DNA of 10,233 nucleotides from an uncultured Christensenella sp. (GCA_910578655.1 CAJTQE010000012.1:20360-30592); one strand, 5' to 3'. Positions 1 to 6,827 are shown, numbered from the stretch's first letter. Translations and numbers: made by a program. Notes: generated by a model not told the origin, from the sequence alone.

Positions 1-411
1 GAAAAGATAGGCGTTTTTTCTTCGGACTACTGTTCCGCTTTTTTAAACGCAAACAAATTAGAGCGTCTTAACAAAGTTTGCAGGGAGGCTACAAAACAGT
101 GTATGCGCGCCCGTGCGCCGAAGATTGAGTATTTCTGCGATTTGCAGTCTGCGTTAAGCTCGGCAGCGGGCTATAAAAATAAACTTTTCGCCTGCGAATT
201 TGCGGACGGCAGCGAATGTGATTTGTCGGCTTTAAACGGTTCTACGGCGATAGCGGTCGGCAGCGAGGGCGGTTTTTCGCAAAGGGAATTCGAGCTGTCG
301 CGTGCGCTCGGGTTTTCAACGGTACATCTCGGCAAGCGTATTTTACGCGCGGAAACGGCGGCAATATCGCTGTGCGCGATTGCTATGCACGCTTTGGGTG
401 AACTGCAATGA
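1..411 (+). CDS. rsmE: 16S rRNA (uracil1498-N3)-methyltransferase, 3' part
   Basis: RsmE uses S-adenosylmethionine to methylate N3 of U1498 in 16S rRNA, in the cytoplasm on the assembled small subunit. The frame is open from base 1 and ends in TGA at 409-411. About 136 codons are present; the family is usually near 240-250 aa, so the N-terminal PUA-like domain and part of the catalytic domain lie outside the window. What remains is the SPOUT trefoil-knot half: an ER...EAxxQ segment near bases 61-102, GSEGG at 259-273 (most relatives have GPEGG) and LGKRILRAETA at 328-360, the classical SAM-binding knot. An ATG at 103 could be taken as a start, but the conserved residues upstream of it show it is internal. 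The stop overlaps the mtaB start as ATGA. The same order (yqeU-yqeV) is found in Bacillus. Confidence 0.93.
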   Translation, partial: EKIGVFSSDYCSAFLNANKLERLNKVCREATKQCMRARAPKIEYFCDLQSALSSAAGYKNKLFACEFADGSECDLSALNGSTAIAVGSEGGFSQREFELSRALGFSTVHLGKRILRAETAAISLCAIAMHALGELQ

Positions 412-1616
412 GGGCGGTGGTTTTCACGCTCGGCTGTAAAGTCAACGAGGCGGAGTCGGCGTCGATAATGGCGGCTTTGGAAAATATGGGCGTAGAGGCG
501 GACGACAGGCTTTCATTTGCCGACGCCTATGTTTTGAACACCTGCGCCGTCACCCGTGAGGCGGAAAAGAAGAGCCGTCAGCTAATCGCAAGGGTGCGAA
601 AATTCAACCCCGACGCCAAAATATTCGTCTGCGGCTGCGCTTCGCAAAAGGACGGGCAAAGTTTTTTAAGTCGCGGCGTAACATTCGTTACGGGTGCGCG
701 CGATAAGCAGAAAATTATAGACGCGTTTGCAAAAACTTACGGTTTCGACTGCGTAAGTATGCCGTTTCCGAAACAGACCAAAACGCGTGCGTTCATAAAA
801 ATTCAGGACGGCTGCAACAACTTCTGTTCTTACTGCATAATTCCGTATCTCCGCGGACGCGAGGTTTCCCGTCCTGCCGAAGATATCCTAAAAGAAATCA
901 GTTTAACGCACTGCCCCGAAATCGTGCTGAACGGAATTAACATATCTTCGTATGACGGAGGGCTTGAAAGTTTGACCGACCTGCTTGTCGGCGTAGATAA
1001 GCGCATAAGGCTCGGCTCGTTGGAATGTTCTGCAATTACCGATAAGCTTATGGCATCGCTTTCGCAGTTGAAAGACTTTGCTCCGCAGTTCCATTTGTCG
1101 CTGCAAAGCGGAAGCAACGCCGTTTTAAAGGCAATGAACAGGCATTACACGCGCGAACAATATCTTGAAAAATGCGCGCTTATTTATAAATATTTCCCCG
1201 ATGCGGCAATAACTACGGATATAATCGCAGGCTTTGCCACAGAAACGGAAGAGGACTTTTCGGACAGTCTGTCAATAATTAAGCAAGCCGGCTTTGCACG
1301 CATACACGCGTTTGCGTTTTCTCCGCGCGAGGGAACTGCCGCGTTTAAATTAAAGGACGTTCCTCCCGATATAAAATCGGAAAGATTACACAGGCTGTTA
1401 AAGAGTGCAGAGCAGTGTTCCGACGAATATATTTCGCGCTTTACAGGCACTTCGAGAGATATTATCGCCGAAGAGTCCGACGGCGAATATACCGTCGGTT
1501 ACACCGACAACTATATCCGCGTTTACGTCGAGGGTAATTTGCCCGTAGGCGGCAAGTATCGCGTAAAACTAATAAAAAAATACAAGGACGGTGTTTTGGC
1601 TGTAAATGAAAGGTAA
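408..1616 (+). CDS. mtaB: tRNA (N6-threonylcarbamoyladenosine-C2)-methylthiotransferase MtaB
   Basis: MtaB is a radical-SAM enzyme that turns t6A into ms2t6A at position 37 of ANN-decoding tRNAs, which steadies codon pairing. In the 402 residues the MTTase N-terminal domain (about 1-115) begins with TLGCKVN, the signature that separates MtaB from MiaB. It carries likely cluster cysteines C10, C46 and C77 (C75 is also present). The radical-SAM core has CNNFCSYC with C136, C140 and C143, the expected CxxxCxxC spacing. The C-terminal 60 or so residues resemble a TRAM RNA-binding domain (GNLPVGGKYRVKL...). It is somewhat shorter than Bacillus YqeV (about 450 aa), but no key motif is missing. The start overlaps the rsmE stop by 4 bp, and a weak GGGTGA at 396-401 can serve as ribosome binding site. 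Translational coupling to rsmE is likely. Confidence 0.95.
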   Translation: MRAVVFTLGCKVNEAESASIMAALENMGVEADDRLSFADAYVLNTCAVTREAEKKSRQLIARVRKFNPDAKIFVCGCASQKDGQSFLSRGVTFVTGARDKQKIIDAFAKTYGFDCVSMPFPKQTKTRAFIKIQDGCNNFCSYCIIPYLRGREVSRPAEDILKEISLTHCPEIVLNGINISSYDGGLESLTDLLVGVDKRIRLGSLECSAITDKLMASLSQLKDFAPQFHLSLQSGSNAVLKAMNRHYTREQYLEKCALIYKYFPDAAITTDIIAGFATETEEDFSDSLSIIKQAGFARIHAFAFSPREGTAAFKLKDVPPDIKSERLHRLLKSAEQCSDEYISRFTGTSRDIIAEESDGEYTVGYTDNYIRVYVEGNLPVGGKYRVKLIKKYKDGVLAVNER

Positions 1617-3189
1617 AGGCTCGCTTACCCGCGCAAGAATTACATACTTTTTCAGGGAAACTTTCCGCGCTCATTCAAAGGATGAGTACAGAGAGTTTTT
1701 GGCGCGCGGACTGGGCGAGAACAAGCTCGGACTTACGGGAACGTATGCGTGGCTGTACGTCCGTGCATTCTACGTGCTGTTTATTCTCTTTACGGTCAAC
1801 ACTTTGATTTTAAGGCTGACGGGCAATATACTTTACGTTCCGTCGGTTATCCTTTTGGGCGGAATTACGTTTACAATTCCATTCATGATTTTTCTTTACG
1901 AACTGTACCCCAAACGCGATTTAAGCATAATCAAACTGTTCGGTGTGCTTGCCGTCGGAGGTACGGTGGCCGGCGCGCTGACTCAGCTTGGCTACTTAAT
2001 GATAAATGCGGATAACGCTTGGTACTCCGCGTTTGTTTCGGGACTGGTTGAAGAAGTAAGCAAAGCCCTGGTTGCCGTAGCCGCGATAATGGTAATGAAA
2101 AATAAAAACTCTTACGCGTGCTTTTTGATAGCGGCAGCTGTCGGTGCGGGTTTCTCGGTAATTGAGGACATAGGATACATTTTCTATTATTCCAATAATG
2201 AGGTGGCGCAATACGGCGACATACGCGACACGGTGTATCTGTTTTTGGACAGAGGATTTTCAACTTTTTGTACCCACGTCTTATGGACGGGTATAGTCGG
2301 TTGGGCGTACGGGTTCGGCAAGGGCAAATATAAACCGATGTTTTTACTGTTTTTATTCGGCTCGGCGCTTGTTCACTCTTGTTGGAATCTGCCGTCCGAA
2401 GGTTGGCTTCGTGCCGTTACCGTCGCGCTCTGTACGATTGTAACCGTAACGTCCAATATCGTTGCGGTGCGCAAATCGCTGTTTACTACAATTACAAACG
2501 AAGCCGATATAGAACGGATAAATGCCGGCATAATTTGCAAAGCCAAAGAAATGGGCGAACGAATGCGCTTTACCAACGCTGCAAATCTGACGTTTTCGCT
2601 GATGTGTACTTTCCTTTCCATAATCGTAATTTCGCTTTGCTGTCTGCCGATAGGAATGGATAAAATGCTTGTTACGTATTCGGACAAGCAGCAATTTATT
2701 GCGGCGGTGCAAAAGAATTATAATCTCAAAACGGATTGGGGCAGGGCATACGACCCCAATCAACCGAACGTTGAGGAGAGGTTTATAGACGACGGCGACG
2801 GGTTAAGGCTGTCCTACGCCGTGCAGAAAGTTAAATACGACGGCTACGACGGAACTTATTTTTACGGATATTATGTGGATGGGAACGGTAATGCCGTCGG
2901 TTTTTCGGACACTATTTCGCTTGAACTTGACGAAGAGTCAAGCCGCATTTACTGCGTCGAATATACTTTCGGCGATGAAACCGTTTGGGTGTATGAAGTA
3001 ACCGATAAATTTGAAAAATATACTTTCAATGCAGACGGGACCGTTTCTGTGGTGCTGGATGCGAATGAGTTTGAGGGCTACGACATTTTAATAGCGCTTG
3101 TTGCGTCGGCAGTAGGAATATCGGGCGCGTGCTGCGTAGTACTCGTTGCATTTTCAATTAAACTCAGGAGGGTGAGAGAAGATGGATAA
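1606..3189 (+). CDS. PrsW-family intramembrane protease with extra C-terminal extracytoplasmic domain
   Basis: The central part (about 50-285) is a multi-pass membrane domain with the four conserved PrsW-family motifs: EExxK at 149-153, GxGFxxxED at 180-188 (most relatives have EN, here E187-D188), HxxW at 224-227 and HxxWN at 257-261. Bacillus PrsW cuts the anti-sigma factor RsiW during envelope stress; the substrate here is unknown. After the catalytic domain come a basic, probably cytoplasmic segment (about 286-325), a helix at about 328-348, an acidic Tyr/Asp/Gly-rich region at 350-490 likely outside the membrane, a final helix at about 492-516 and a basic tail (KLRRVRE). The positive-inside rule fits this topology. 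At 527 aa it is about twice the length of a minimal PrsW. The ATG at 1606 overlaps mtaB by 11 bp and is the first possible start, because an in-frame TAA lies directly before it; no good Shine-Dalgarno is seen. Confidence 0.85.
   Translation: MKGKGSLTRARITYFFRETFRAHSKDEYREFLARGLGENKLGLTGTYAWLYVRAFYVLFILFTVNTLILRLTGNILYVPSVILLGGITFTIPFMIFLYELYPKRDLSIIKLFGVLAVGGTVAGALTQLGYLMINADNAWYSAFVSGLVEEVSKALVAVAAIMVMKNKNSYACFLIAAAVGAGFSVIEDIGYIFYYSNNEVAQYGDIRDTVYLFLDRGFSTFCTHVLWTGIVGWAYGFGKGKYKPMFLLFLFGSALVHSCWNLPSEGWLRAVTVALCTIVTVTSNIVAVRKSLFTTITNEADIERINAGIICKAKEMGERMRFTNAANLTFSLMCTFLSIIVISLCCLPIGMDKMLVTYSDKQQFIAAVQKNYNLKTDWGRAYDPNQPNVEERFIDDGDGLRLSYAVQKVKYDGYDGTYFYGYYVDGNGNAVGFSDTISLELDEESSRIYCVEYTFGDETVWVYEVTDKFEKYTFNADGTVSVVLDANEFEGYDILIALVASAVGISGACCVVLVAFSIKLRRVREDG
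3166..3171 (+). promoter_or_regulatory. strong Shine-Dalgarno site for the HIT gene
   Basis: AGGAGG lies 10 nt before the ATG at 3182, inside the last codons of the protease gene. It is the strongest ribosome binding site in this operon and suggests the HIT protein is translated well on its own, not only by coupling. Confidence 0.75.
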
Positions 3190-3523
3190 CTGCATATTCT
3201 GCAAAATTGCGTCGGGGCGCATCCCTGCGGCAAAGGTGTATGAAGACGAAGAAATGCTTGTTTTTAAGGACATAGAACCAAAAGCTAAAGTGCATCTTTT
3301 GGCAATTCCCAAAGTTCACTTTAAACTGCTTTCCCAAATGGACGAAAACAGCAGTGCAATCGTCGGGCGTATGATGGCAAAAATTCCGGATATAGCAAAG
3401 GAAAGCGGCTGTCAGAACGGATATCGGCTTGTTATTAACCAGGGCGGAGACGCGGGGCAGGAAGTGTTTCACCTGCATATTCATATTTTGGGCGGAGAGA
3501 AACTTCCTTTGAATATCGTTTAA
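3182..3523 (+). CDS. hinT: HIT-family (HinT-type) purine nucleotide hydrolase
   Basis: Histidine triad proteins of the Hint branch are small cytoplasmic homodimers that hydrolyse purine nucleoside phosphoramidates and related AMP adducts; the cellular substrate in bacteria is poorly settled. The 113-aa protein has the usual length. CIFCKI at 4-9 gives the zinc-type CxxC seen in many bacterial HITs, IPKVHF sits at 42-47, INQGGDAGQ at 85-93 matches the nucleotide-binding loop, and HLHIH at 97-101 is the HxHxH triad with H99 as the expected nucleophile. The end (GGEKLPLNIV) departs from the common GGRxMxWPPG tail, and the C-terminus of Hint proteins helps set substrate choice. The start overlaps the protease gene by 8 bp. 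HIT genes often sit near rsmE/mtaB in Firmicutes, so this position is not surprising. Confidence 0.92.
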   Translation: MDNCIFCKIASGRIPAAKVYEDEEMLVFKDIEPKAKVHLLAIPKVHFKLLSQMDENSSAIVGRMMAKIPDIAKESGCQNGYRLVINQGGDAGQEVFHLHIHILGGEKLPLNIV

Positions 3524-3540
3524 TTACTTATAAGACAAAA

Positions 3541-4068
3541 ATGGACATTCTCAATTACGATTATATTACGGTTACGGGGAAGATACAGGCGGCCGACCAT
3601 ATAATAGAGCGGTACGGCGATTTCGGCTGGCAGCTTACAGAAAGAAAGGACGACAAGCTGTATTGCGACGTCACGCATATGTCGTTTACCCGTCCGCATA
3701 AAATGGAAAACAAGGACGAGCTTCAACTTTTGCAGGTGCGGCTTGAAATTGCTTATAACACGGCCGGCAAATACGCACACAAAATTTCGCAAAGAGCAAC
3801 GCTTTTAGGCAACGCGGTCGGACTGCTTGCCGCAGGTTTTACTGTGTCCGGCGTAGTTTTATTGTTGCTTGTCGGGGGATTGGTTTCGCTTATCTGCGGA
3901 CCGGTTTTAATGGCTACGGGTGTTGTGTGCGGAGTTGTCGGCGCGCTGATTTCATACAAACTTTATAAAAAAGATAAAAAGAAATACGCCGCTTTGATAA
4001 AGGCGGAAAATGAAAAAATTGACGCACTTTGCAGTAAAGCAAAGCGGCTTAGGGGTGCAGATGAATAA
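3541..4068 (+). CDS. small membrane protein of unknown function, two central helices
   Basis: I do not recognise this 175-aa protein. Residues 1-85 are soluble-looking and mixed in charge, with an aromatic patch (RYGDFGWQL at 24-32) and a predicted helix at about 58-85. Residues about 88-138 are strongly hydrophobic and Gly/Val rich, enough for two helices with a short turn, so both ends probably face the same side. The tail from 139 is very Lys-rich (LYKKDKKKY) and then helical, pointing to the cytoplasm by the positive-inside rule. It follows the HIT gene after a 17-nt gap and overlaps the next gene by 8 bp. No good Shine-Dalgarno precedes the ATG at 3541, so translation may depend on ribosomes ending the HIT gene. 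Its place before cls hints at a membrane role, but this is only context. Confidence 0.75.
   Translation: MDILNYDYITVTGKIQAADHIIERYGDFGWQLTERKDDKLYCDVTHMSFTRPHKMENKDELQLLQVRLEIAYNTAGKYAHKISQRATLLGNAVGLLAAGFTVSGVVLLLLVGGLVSLICGPVLMATGVVCGVVGALISYKLYKKDKKKYAALIKAENEKIDALCSKAKRLRGADE
4051..4055 (+). promoter_or_regulatory. ribosome binding site that favours the 4061 start of cls
   Basis: AGGGG ends 5 nt before the ATG at 4061. An earlier in-frame ATG at 4010 has only AAGG (4000-4003) and would overlap the upstream gene by 59 bp rather than 8 bp, so 4061 is preferred. Confidence 0.6.
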
Positions 4069-5617
4069 TAAAAGAAAAACCGCCCGTTCACCCGATAAAT
4101 CCGTGCTCAAAGTAAGGACTGAAAAAAACGGCATATTCGGCACGTTAAAAGTCGCTTCCGTGGCGATTTTAGTGATTTTACAGCTCAGCCTGCAAATTTT
4201 TTTGTTCTCCGTTTTTTCATTTGCTTCCTGGATATTTATGCTTATATCTTTCGTATTAAGCGTTATTTCCTGTATATTTTTAATTTCTTCAAACAGAAGT
4301 CCGGCGTCTAAAACCGTTTGGATCTTTATCATTTTAATTTTTTACAATATCGGTTTTTTGCTTTATATAGTCACTAACGACAAATTCTTTTTCCGCAAAC
4401 CGAGAAAGCGGTTCAAGGAAGTTTTTGCCCGTTCGGAAGTTCAGCGCCTCGAATATGCTAAACCGCAAATTTCGGACGACAGGGCAAAAGAGGACTGCGA
4501 ATATTTAAAGAGAATGGGCGGCTTTATGCCGTTTACCGCAACAGACACTCATTATTTTCCGTCGGGCGGTCAGTTCTTTGACGATATTTTGGAAAAAATT
4601 TCTCAGGCGGAAAAATTTGTTTTTATAGAATTTTTTATCATTTCGGAAGGGATACTGTTTGAAAGATTTATAAGCATACTTACCGAAAAGGTCAACTCCG
4701 GCGTGGACGTGCGCATAATCTACGATGATTTGGGCAGCCGTTCGTTTCCGCGCAGACAGCGCAAGCGCATTAAAAAATGCGGAATTAAGCTTATGACTTT
4801 CAACAAGCTTGTTCCTGCCGTAAATCTCGTTCTCAATATCCGCGACCATAGAAAGATAATAGTTGTTGACGGAAAGGTTGCCTATACGGGCGGAGCCAAT
4901 CTCGCAGACGAATACACTAACGAGCGCCGTCACTTCGGCTATTGGAAGGACGGCGGAGTCCGCGTTTCGGGTGAAGCGGTTGACGGGTTCACGCTTATGT
5001 TTTTGCGGCAGTGGGACTTTCTTACGCGCAGTTTCGGCGAATACGCGCCGTACTTGAAAAATTATGAAAAATCGGGGAACGATTCGGTCAGCGTTCCGTT
5101 TTCCTGCGGACTTGACAGGGACGTATTTATCGGAAAGGAACTCTATTTAAACGTAATTTCAAAAGCTCAGGGCAAGCTGTATCTGATGACGCCCTATCTC
5201 GTTCCCGACGAAGCATTATTCAATATGCTTGCCAACAAAGCGCAATCGGGTTGCGACGTGAGAATAATTATTCCGGAAATTCCCGACAAGCCTTACGTTT
5301 ACGTCGTGTCGCTCGACTACGCATCGCGGCTTGCCGAGAGGGGCGTAAAAATACTTTTAATGCGCGACAGCTTCGTGCACAGCAAGGTGCTTTTGACTGA
5401 CTACTGTGCCATAGTCGGCTCGATAAATATCGATTTACGCAGTTTCTACCAACAGTTTGAAAGCGCGCTTTACACCAACGACGGAGCGACGATGCAAGGC
5501 TTGGGCGAAGATTTCGAGAAGACCTTTGAAGAGTGCGTACCTATGACGAAAAAGAAGAATAACGCTTTAAACAGATTTTTCGCACTGATATTAAAAGTGG
5601 TGTCGCCTTTGATGTAA
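4061..5617 (+). CDS. cls: cardiolipin synthase (phospholipase D superfamily)
   Basis: Bacterial Cls joins two phosphatidylglycerol molecules into cardiolipin and glycerol at the cytoplasmic membrane. From the chosen start the protein has 518 residues, near the usual 480-510. The N-terminus has three hydrophobic segments (about 31-53, 56-76 and 85-105), one more than the typical two. The catalytic part has both PLD motifs: HxKxxxxD at H263, K265, D270 followed by GGANLADEY, and HSKVLLTD at H440, K442, D447 followed by GSINIDLRSF. Both HKD histidines are intact, so an active enzyme is expected. The gene overlaps the 175-aa membrane protein gene by 8 bp and closes the operon; a hairpin starts 5 nt after its stop. 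A longer form starting at 4010 (535 aa) cannot be excluded. Confidence 0.93.
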   Translation: MNNKRKTARSPDKSVLKVRTEKNGIFGTLKVASVAILVILQLSLQIFLFSVFSFASWIFMLISFVLSVISCIFLISSNRSPASKTVWIFIILIFYNIGFLLYIVTNDKFFFRKPRKRFKEVFARSEVQRLEYAKPQISDDRAKEDCEYLKRMGGFMPFTATDTHYFPSGGQFFDDILEKISQAEKFVFIEFFIISEGILFERFISILTEKVNSGVDVRIIYDDLGSRSFPRRQRKRIKKCGIKLMTFNKLVPAVNLVLNIRDHRKIIVVDGKVAYTGGANLADEYTNERRHFGYWKDGGVRVSGEAVDGFTLMFLRQWDFLTRSFGEYAPYLKNYEKSGNDSVSVPFSCGLDRDVFIGKELYLNVISKAQGKLYLMTPYLVPDEALFNMLANKAQSGCDVRIIIPEIPDKPYVYVVSLDYASRLAERGVKILLMRDSFVHSKVLLTDYCAIVGSINIDLRSFYQQFESALYTNDGATMQGLGEDFEKTFEECVPMTKKKNNALNRFFALILKVVSPLM

Positions 5618-5621
5618 TATA

Positions 5622-5646
5622 AAAACGGAGCTTGAAGCTCCGTTTT
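5622..5646. terminator. bidirectional terminator between cls and the WYL regulator
   Basis: AAAACGGAGC (5622-5631) pairs with GCTCCGTTTT (5637-5646) around a TTGAA loop, a perfect 10-bp stem. It is A-rich on one flank and T-rich on the other, so it can act on both strands. It serves cls on the + strand and overlaps the stop codon of the convergent regulator gene at 5645-5647. Confidence 0.85.
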
Positions 5647-6562
5647 AATTTTCTAAAATTTTCTTTGCGGCAAGCAGAATTTTTTCTCTCAGTTCCGTCG
5701 GTTCAAGCACTTTAACCGTTCCGCCGTAGCTTAAAATCCGGTTAACAAGTCCGCCGTCGTCGGGCGCTGTCACGTGCGCTATAAACGCATTACCGCGCGG
5801 TTCTATATTTTCCATACCCAGCCATTCTTCCGCATCGGGAAGGGCGGCTTTTTCAATTTCAAGGGTGACGTCCACCATAGTCACGGAATTATAATAGAAA
5901 TTCAAATTAATCTCGTCGCGCGTAATTTCCTTTCTTGTAAACGTTTCGCCCGTAAAGCTTGCCTGCTTTATTCTGCCTATCTTAAAAGTTCTGAAAGTTT
6001 GTTTGGTGTGGCAAAAGGAGTAAAGGTACCAAACGTTCTGCTTAAAAATTAATACATAAGGGTCGATGACGCGCCGCGTGTGTTCGCCGCTGCGCGAAAT
6101 ATAGTCTATCAACAGGCATTTTCTTTCGTTCACTGCTCTTTCGCAAACGCTCATTTTGTCGCAAAACTTTATACTGTCGCCCCAAGTTCCGCCGTCGACT
6201 ATTATATTTCCGCAAACGTTTTGTTCGCGTTTGTCGCTCTTTTGCTGGCTTTGCAGTTTCTCCAAAGCGGAAATTATGTTCTTGTCCGAAACCTGTGACG
6301 CCATTGCGTTAAGCGCGTTAACCGTCGCGTTATACTCTTCGGGGGTAAAGTACCAGGAAGGCAGACGGAAGGTGTCCGCAATGCTTATGCCGCCGTATCT
6401 TCCGCGCTGAACCTCTATGGGAACGCCGCAAAGACTGAGTTCATTGACGTATCTGTAAACGCTGCGCTGTGAAATATCATACCTGCTTGCAATTTCCTGT
6501 GCGCAGAATTTACGCTTTGAAAGCAGCAACATCAAAACGTCAATCATAATTTGATATTTCAT
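5645..6562 (-). CDS. WYL-domain transcriptional regulator (YafY/DeoR-like HTH)
   Basis: WYL regulators couple an N-terminal winged helix-turn-helix to a WYL domain that senses a ligand, often a nucleotide or nucleic acid. From the start used here there are 305 residues. The HTH lies at about 1-60: an AQEIASRYDIS helix followed by a recognition helix SQRSVYRYVNEL and a GRYGG wing. The WYL domain spans about 135-205, with the name-giving W178-Y179-L180 and the conserved RRVIDPY and RTFKIGRI segments. The C-terminal extension (WCX, about 230-305) is of the type linked to oligomerisation. The frame extends upstream to a TTG at 6592, but the promoter at 6605-6633 would place transcription start about 6 nt from that codon; the ATG at 6562 leaves a leader of about 35 nt with an AAAGGAAAG purine run. 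Its targets are unknown; autoregulation and control of the divergent small ORF are plausible. Confidence 0.9.
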   Translation of the reverse strand: MKYQIMIDVLMLLLSKRKFCAQEIASRYDISQRSVYRYVNELSLCGVPIEVQRGRYGGISIADTFRLPSWYFTPEEYNATVNALNAMASQVSDKNIISALEKLQSQQKSDKREQNVCGNIIVDGGTWGDSIKFCDKMSVCERAVNERKCLLIDYISRSGEHTRRVIDPYVLIFKQNVWYLYSFCHTKQTFRTFKIGRIKQASFTGETFTRKEITRDEINLNFYYNSVTMVDVTLEIEKAALPDAEEWLGMENIEPRGNAFIAHVTAPDDGGLVNRILSYGGTVKVLEPTELREKILLAAKKILEN

Positions 6563-6604
6563 AGTTATTTTTCTTTCCTTTACCGAATACAATAAACTAT
6601 AAAA

Positions 6605-6633
6605 ATTATATCATATATGACAGTTTCAGTCAA
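6605..6633 (-). promoter_or_regulatory. sigma-A-type promoter of the WYL regulator gene
   Basis: Read on the - strand, TTGACT (6633-6628) and TATAAT (6610-6605) are separated by exactly 17 bp, matching the consensus in 11 of 12 positions. The predicted transcription start near 6598 decides in favour of the ATG at 6562 for the regulator. Confidence 0.82.
6611..6620. promoter_or_regulatory. perfect 10-bp palindrome in the regulator promoter spacer, candidate operator
   Basis: TCATATATGA is its own reverse complement and fills most of the spacer between -10 and -35 of the regulator promoter. A protein bound here would block RNA polymerase. AT-rich palindromes of this size occur by chance, so the operator role is an inference from position. 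Confidence 0.4.
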
Positions 6634-6641
6634 GTATACTT
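6632..6641. promoter_or_regulatory. second perfect 10-bp palindrome, candidate operator
   Basis: AAGTATACTT is its own reverse complement. It overlaps the -35 box of the regulator promoter by 2 bp and ends just before the ribosome binding site of the divergent small ORF. Its centre is 21 bp from that of the palindrome at 6611-6620, two helical turns, so both would face the same side of the DNA. Confidence 0.4.
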
Positions 6642-6642
6642 C

Positions 6643-6648
6643 AAGGGG
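6643..6648 (+). promoter_or_regulatory. Shine-Dalgarno site of the 57-aa small ORF
   Basis: AAGGGG ends 5 nt before the ATG at 6654. It is the main reason for believing that the small ORF is translated. Confidence 0.65.
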
Positions 6649-6653
6649 TTAAT

Positions 6654-6827
6654 ATGACGTTTTCAGCATATATTCAAAGACAAAAAAGTTTGATAAGAAG
6701 TCGCAGGCAGTTGAATACAGTATGCCGCGAAGAGGAAGAGTACGACACGGAAAAGCTTTTCGAGGAGCTGACTTCGTTTAAAGGACTTAACACCAAGGAA
6801 AGGCAAAAGTATTCGAAAATATTTTAA
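6654..6827 (+). CDS. 57-aa small hydrophilic protein of unknown function
   Basis: This ORF fills an otherwise empty stretch between the divergent WYL regulator and the convergent mutase gene. It starts MTFSAYIQRQKSLIRSR and ends TKERQKYSKIF. The protein is very charged: a basic N-terminal half (RQKSLIRSRRQ), then an acidic EEEEYDTEKLFEEL stretch from residue 26, then a basic end. It has one Cys (C24) and no membrane segment or signal peptide, and looks helical throughout. Support comes from the AAGGGG ribosome binding site and from an intrinsic hairpin starting 3 nt after the stop. I see no convincing + strand promoter: TATACT at 6635-6640 lies too close to the ribosome binding site. I recognise no family. 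It could be an uncharacterised small cytoplasmic protein, and control by the adjacent regulator is only a guess. Confidence 0.6.
   Translation: MTFSAYIQRQKSLIRSRRQLNTVCREEEEYDTEKLFEELTSFKGLNTKERQKYSKIF

Noticed and set aside
103..105. ATG taken as the start of a 102-aa protein
   Set aside because: The frame is open to base 1 and the upstream residues match RsmE, so this is an internal Met of a truncated gene.
2353..2763. 136-aa open frame on the - strand inside the protease gene
   Set aside because: It is antisense to a gene with clear family motifs, has an odd Arg/His/Cys-rich composition and no ribosome binding site. It is a shadow, as are similar frames at 830-1117, 1931-2263 and 4505-4933.
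3509..3534. TTGAAT and TATAAG as a promoter for the 175-aa membrane protein gene
   Set aside because: The spacing is only 14 bp and the transcript would be nearly leaderless, so read-through from the upstream gene is simpler.
4010..4060. Upstream ATG that would lengthen cardiolipin synthase by 17 residues
   Set aside because: It would overlap the preceding gene by 59 bp and has only AAGG as ribosome binding site. The ATG at 4061 has AGGGG at good spacing and an 8-bp overlap like its neighbours. Not fully excluded.
6563..6592. TTG start extending the WYL regulator by 10 residues
   Set aside because: It lies about 6 nt from the transcription start predicted by the consensus promoter and has no Shine-Dalgarno. 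The ATG at 6562 starts at the normal beginning of the HTH.
6635..6640. TATACT as a -10 box for the 57-aa ORF on the + strand
   Set aside because: No -35 box lies 16-18 bp upstream, and transcription would begin at or inside the ribosome binding site.
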